Source: an uncultured Clostridia bacterium (GTDB lineage: Bacteria > Bacillota > Clostridia > Oscillospirales > Oscillospiraceae). From it: a DNA stretch of 6,232 nt. A program made the position numbers and the translations under genes. Shown one piece after another: positions 5,466 to 6,232 of this stretch (position 1 is the stretch's first letter; every line of letters starts with the position of its first letter). The DNA is taken from contig CAMELY010000083.1 in the NCBI GenBank assembly GCA_945926565.1, positions 1-6,232 of the forward strand, given 5' to 3'. A model generated the notes under the pieces. That model saw only the letters and a list, made by a program, of their open reading frames with translations, did not search any database and was not told where the DNA came from.

Positions 5466-5951
5466 ATGAGACAGACCATTTCCGTCCTGGTGGAAAACCA
5501 GGCCGGCGTTTTGAACCGAATTACCGGCCTCTTCTCCCGCCGGGCCTTCAACATTGAGTCCCTGGCGGTGGGCGTCACCGACGACCCCGCCGTCTCCCGG
5601 ATCACCATTATTGTGGACAGCGGCAACAGCGTGGTGGAGCAGGTGGAAAAGCAGCTCAACAAGCTGATCGAGGTCATCAAGGTTCGCAACCTGGAGGAGG
5701 ACAAGCTGATCGGCCGGGAGCTGGTGCTGGTCAAGGTCAACGCCAACGCCAAGACCCGCCCCGACATTATGACCATCTGCGAGCTGATGGGGGCCAAGGT
5801 GGCGGATATCTCCCCCACCACCCTCACTCTGGAGCTGTCTGACACTCCGGACCGGGTGAATACCTTTGAGGCCATGCTGCGGCCCTTCTCCATCCTGGAG
5901 CTGGCCCGCACCGGCGTCATCGCCCTGCAGAAGGGCAGCGGGAAGATTTAA
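5466..5951 (+). CDS. ilvN: Acetohydroxyacid synthase regulatory (small) subunit, ACT domain
   Basis: Regulatory partner that activates the AHAS catalytic subunit and confers valine feedback inhibition. The 161-residue length is normal. The N-terminal ACT domain (about 1-76) starts QTISVLVENQAGVLNRITG and contains RRAFNIESL, TDDP and SRITIIV. Asn11, Gly14 and Asn29, the positions where changes desensitise E. coli IlvH to valine, are all kept. The C-terminal domain (about 80-161) begins at RELVLVKVNA and ends in RTGVIALQKG, as in the family. The ATG at 5466 is set by AGGAGG at 5452-5457, which begins at the last base of the ilvB stop codon, so the two genes are translated from one mRNA under the T-box. 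Known family members bind valine at the ACT-dimer interface. Retention of the binding residues implies a feedback-sensitive enzyme, which is inferred rather than shown. ilvH is an equivalent name. Confidence 0.96.
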   Translation: MRQTISVLVENQAGVLNRITGLFSRRAFNIESLAVGVTDDPAVSRITIIVDSGNSVVEQVEKQLNKLIEVIKVRNLEEDKLIGRELVLVKVNANAKTRPDIMTICELMGAKVADISPTTLTLELSDTPDRVNTFEAMLRPFSILELARTGVIALQKGSGKI

Positions 5952-5994
5952 GAGAAATTGTTGCGATTGCTTTTATCCGAGAATCTGTGCTGGT

Positions 5995-6119
5995 CGACTC
6001 CCTCAGTCATTTGCTTCGCAAATGCCAGCTCCCTCACAGAGGGAGCCAGGGGTCGCTGCGGCCGAAGCCTCCCTCTCTGAGGGAGGTGGCACGGCCGTAG
6101 GCCGTGACGGAAGGAGTCG
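5995..6119. repeat. MITE-like intergenic palindromic repeat (~125 bp)
   Basis: The ends form imperfect terminal inverted repeats: CGACTCCCTCAGTCA (5995-6009) against TGACGGAAGGAGTCG (6105-6119), 13 of 15 pairing, with the outer 7 perfect. Inside are four further perfect hairpins: CATTTGC/GCAAATG (6009-6025), GCTCCCTC/GAGGGAGC (6029-6047), CCTCCCTC/GAGGGAGG (6068-6086) and CACGGCC/GGCCGTG (6090-6106), each with a 3-nt loop. No coding capacity and no clear target-site duplication are seen. The CCCTCAGTCA...GGTGGCACGG...GACGGAAGGAGTC style is, from memory, that of dispersed repeats in Oscillospiraceae-type gut genomes. It sits between ilvN and the second ilvB-like gene. In RNA it would fold into a multi-hairpin structure that could stabilise or weaken the ilvN message. 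Confidence 0.88.
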
Positions 6120-6146
6120 TTTCTGCACGGGCTTTCATTTCAACAT

Positions 6147-6153
6147 AAGGAGG
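6147..6153 (+). promoter_or_regulatory. Ribosome binding site fixing a TTG start
   Basis: AAGGAGG, a strong match to the 16S anti-SD, lies seven bases before the TTG at 6161. No ATG or GTG is better placed in the frame, so the TTG is taken as the start of the last, partial gene. Confidence 0.8.
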
Positions 6154-6160
6154 TCTCCCA

Positions 6161-6232
6161 TTGAAAATTCGTGCCACCCAGGCGATTATGGAGTGCCTGC
6201 TGGAGCAGGAGGTGGACACCGTCTTCGGCTAT
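6161..6232 (+). CDS. ilvB: Second acetohydroxyacid synthase-type large subunit, N-terminal fragment (cut by window end)
   Basis: Only 24 codons are visible, open to the window end. They read KIRATQAIMECLLEQEVDT then VFGY after the initiating TTG. This matches the first strand-helix of AHAS large subunits (typically TGAQA-x(2)-ECLKEQGVDTVFGY, followed by PGGA outside the window) and aligns with residues 1-22 of the IlvB earlier in this window (TGAQALIESL, then VEHIFGY). The sequences differ enough to be a paralogue rather than a recent duplicate. The TTG start is supported by AAGGAGG at 6147-6153. The gene starts 209 bases after ilvN, beyond the palindromic repeat, with no T-box of its own, so it may be read through from the ilvBN promoter. 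Another ThDP enzyme, such as an oxalyl-CoA or sulfopyruvate decarboxylase relative, cannot be excluded from so short a piece. Confidence 0.72.
   Translation, partial: MKIRATQAIMECLLEQEVDTVFGY

Noticed and set aside
3698..5920. A 740-codon open frame on the minus strand opposite ilvBN
   Set aside because: It is the antisense shadow of GC-rich, strongly biased codons in ilvB and ilvN. The product is low-complexity His/Gly/Ala/Asp-rich with no recognisable domain, and it would run over the T-box region.
5952..5994. A separate promoter or terminator just after ilvN
   Set aside because: No convincing -35/-10 pair and no hairpin with a T-run was found before the repeat begins.
6034..6219. A 61-codon minus-strand frame across the palindromic repeat
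   Set aside because: It runs through the repeat hairpins and the start of the second ilvB-like gene and has no family features.
1..6232. CRISPR array, tRNA or rRNA genes, integrase or insertion sequence
   Set aside because: No spaced direct repeats, cloverleaf, rRNA-like sequence or transposase motif was recognised on either strand.

Overview
The window looks like chromosomal DNA of a strictly anaerobic, GC-rich gut-type Clostridia, most likely an Oscillospiraceae relative (Flavonifractor, Lawsonibacter or Oscillibacter-like). This is inferred from the GC-rich coding sequence, Firmicutes-type AGGAGG ribosome binding sites, a classical T-box leader, reverse rubrerythrin, and an intergenic palindromic repeat of a style familiar from such genomes. 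No phage, plasmid or CRISPR signature is visible.

Region 1 (1-2445, + strand) is the end of a cobalt/nickel energy-coupling-factor (ECF) uptake operon: a 5'-truncated CbiM with a fused CbiN-like tail, then the transmembrane T component CbiQ and the ATPase CbiO. A strong GC hairpin lies between cbiM and cbiQ. A long hairpin after cbiO serves as a bidirectional terminator against the convergent genes.

Region 2 (2455-3301, - strand) is a two-gene oxidative-defence unit: reverse rubrerythrin followed by a 57-residue Bfd-type [2Fe-2S] protein. It is driven by a clear sigma-A promoter with a perfect 6-1-6 palindrome over the predicted transcription start, a plausible site for a PerR/Fur-like repressor.

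Region 3 (3302-6232, + strand) is branched-chain amino acid synthesis. A near-consensus promoter reads into a complete T-box leader: Stem I with a probable GUC (valine) specifier, Stem III, an antiterminator with the canonical TGGTACC bulge, and a competing terminator. Next come ilvB and ilvN, the catalytic and regulatory subunits of acetohydroxyacid synthase (AHAS). This IlvB is atypical. It lacks the substrate-pocket Trp of the GMV(K/R)QWQ motif, has altered FAD-site motifs and has no C-terminal tail, while IlvN keeps the valine-binding residues. A ~125-bp palindromic repeat separates ilvN from the start of a second AHAS-type large subunit, which has a TTG start and is cut by the window end.

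The most interesting theme is this valine-sensing AHAS locus, with two large subunits flanking one regulatory subunit and the first apparently divergent. Nothing in the window is convincingly a wholly new system.
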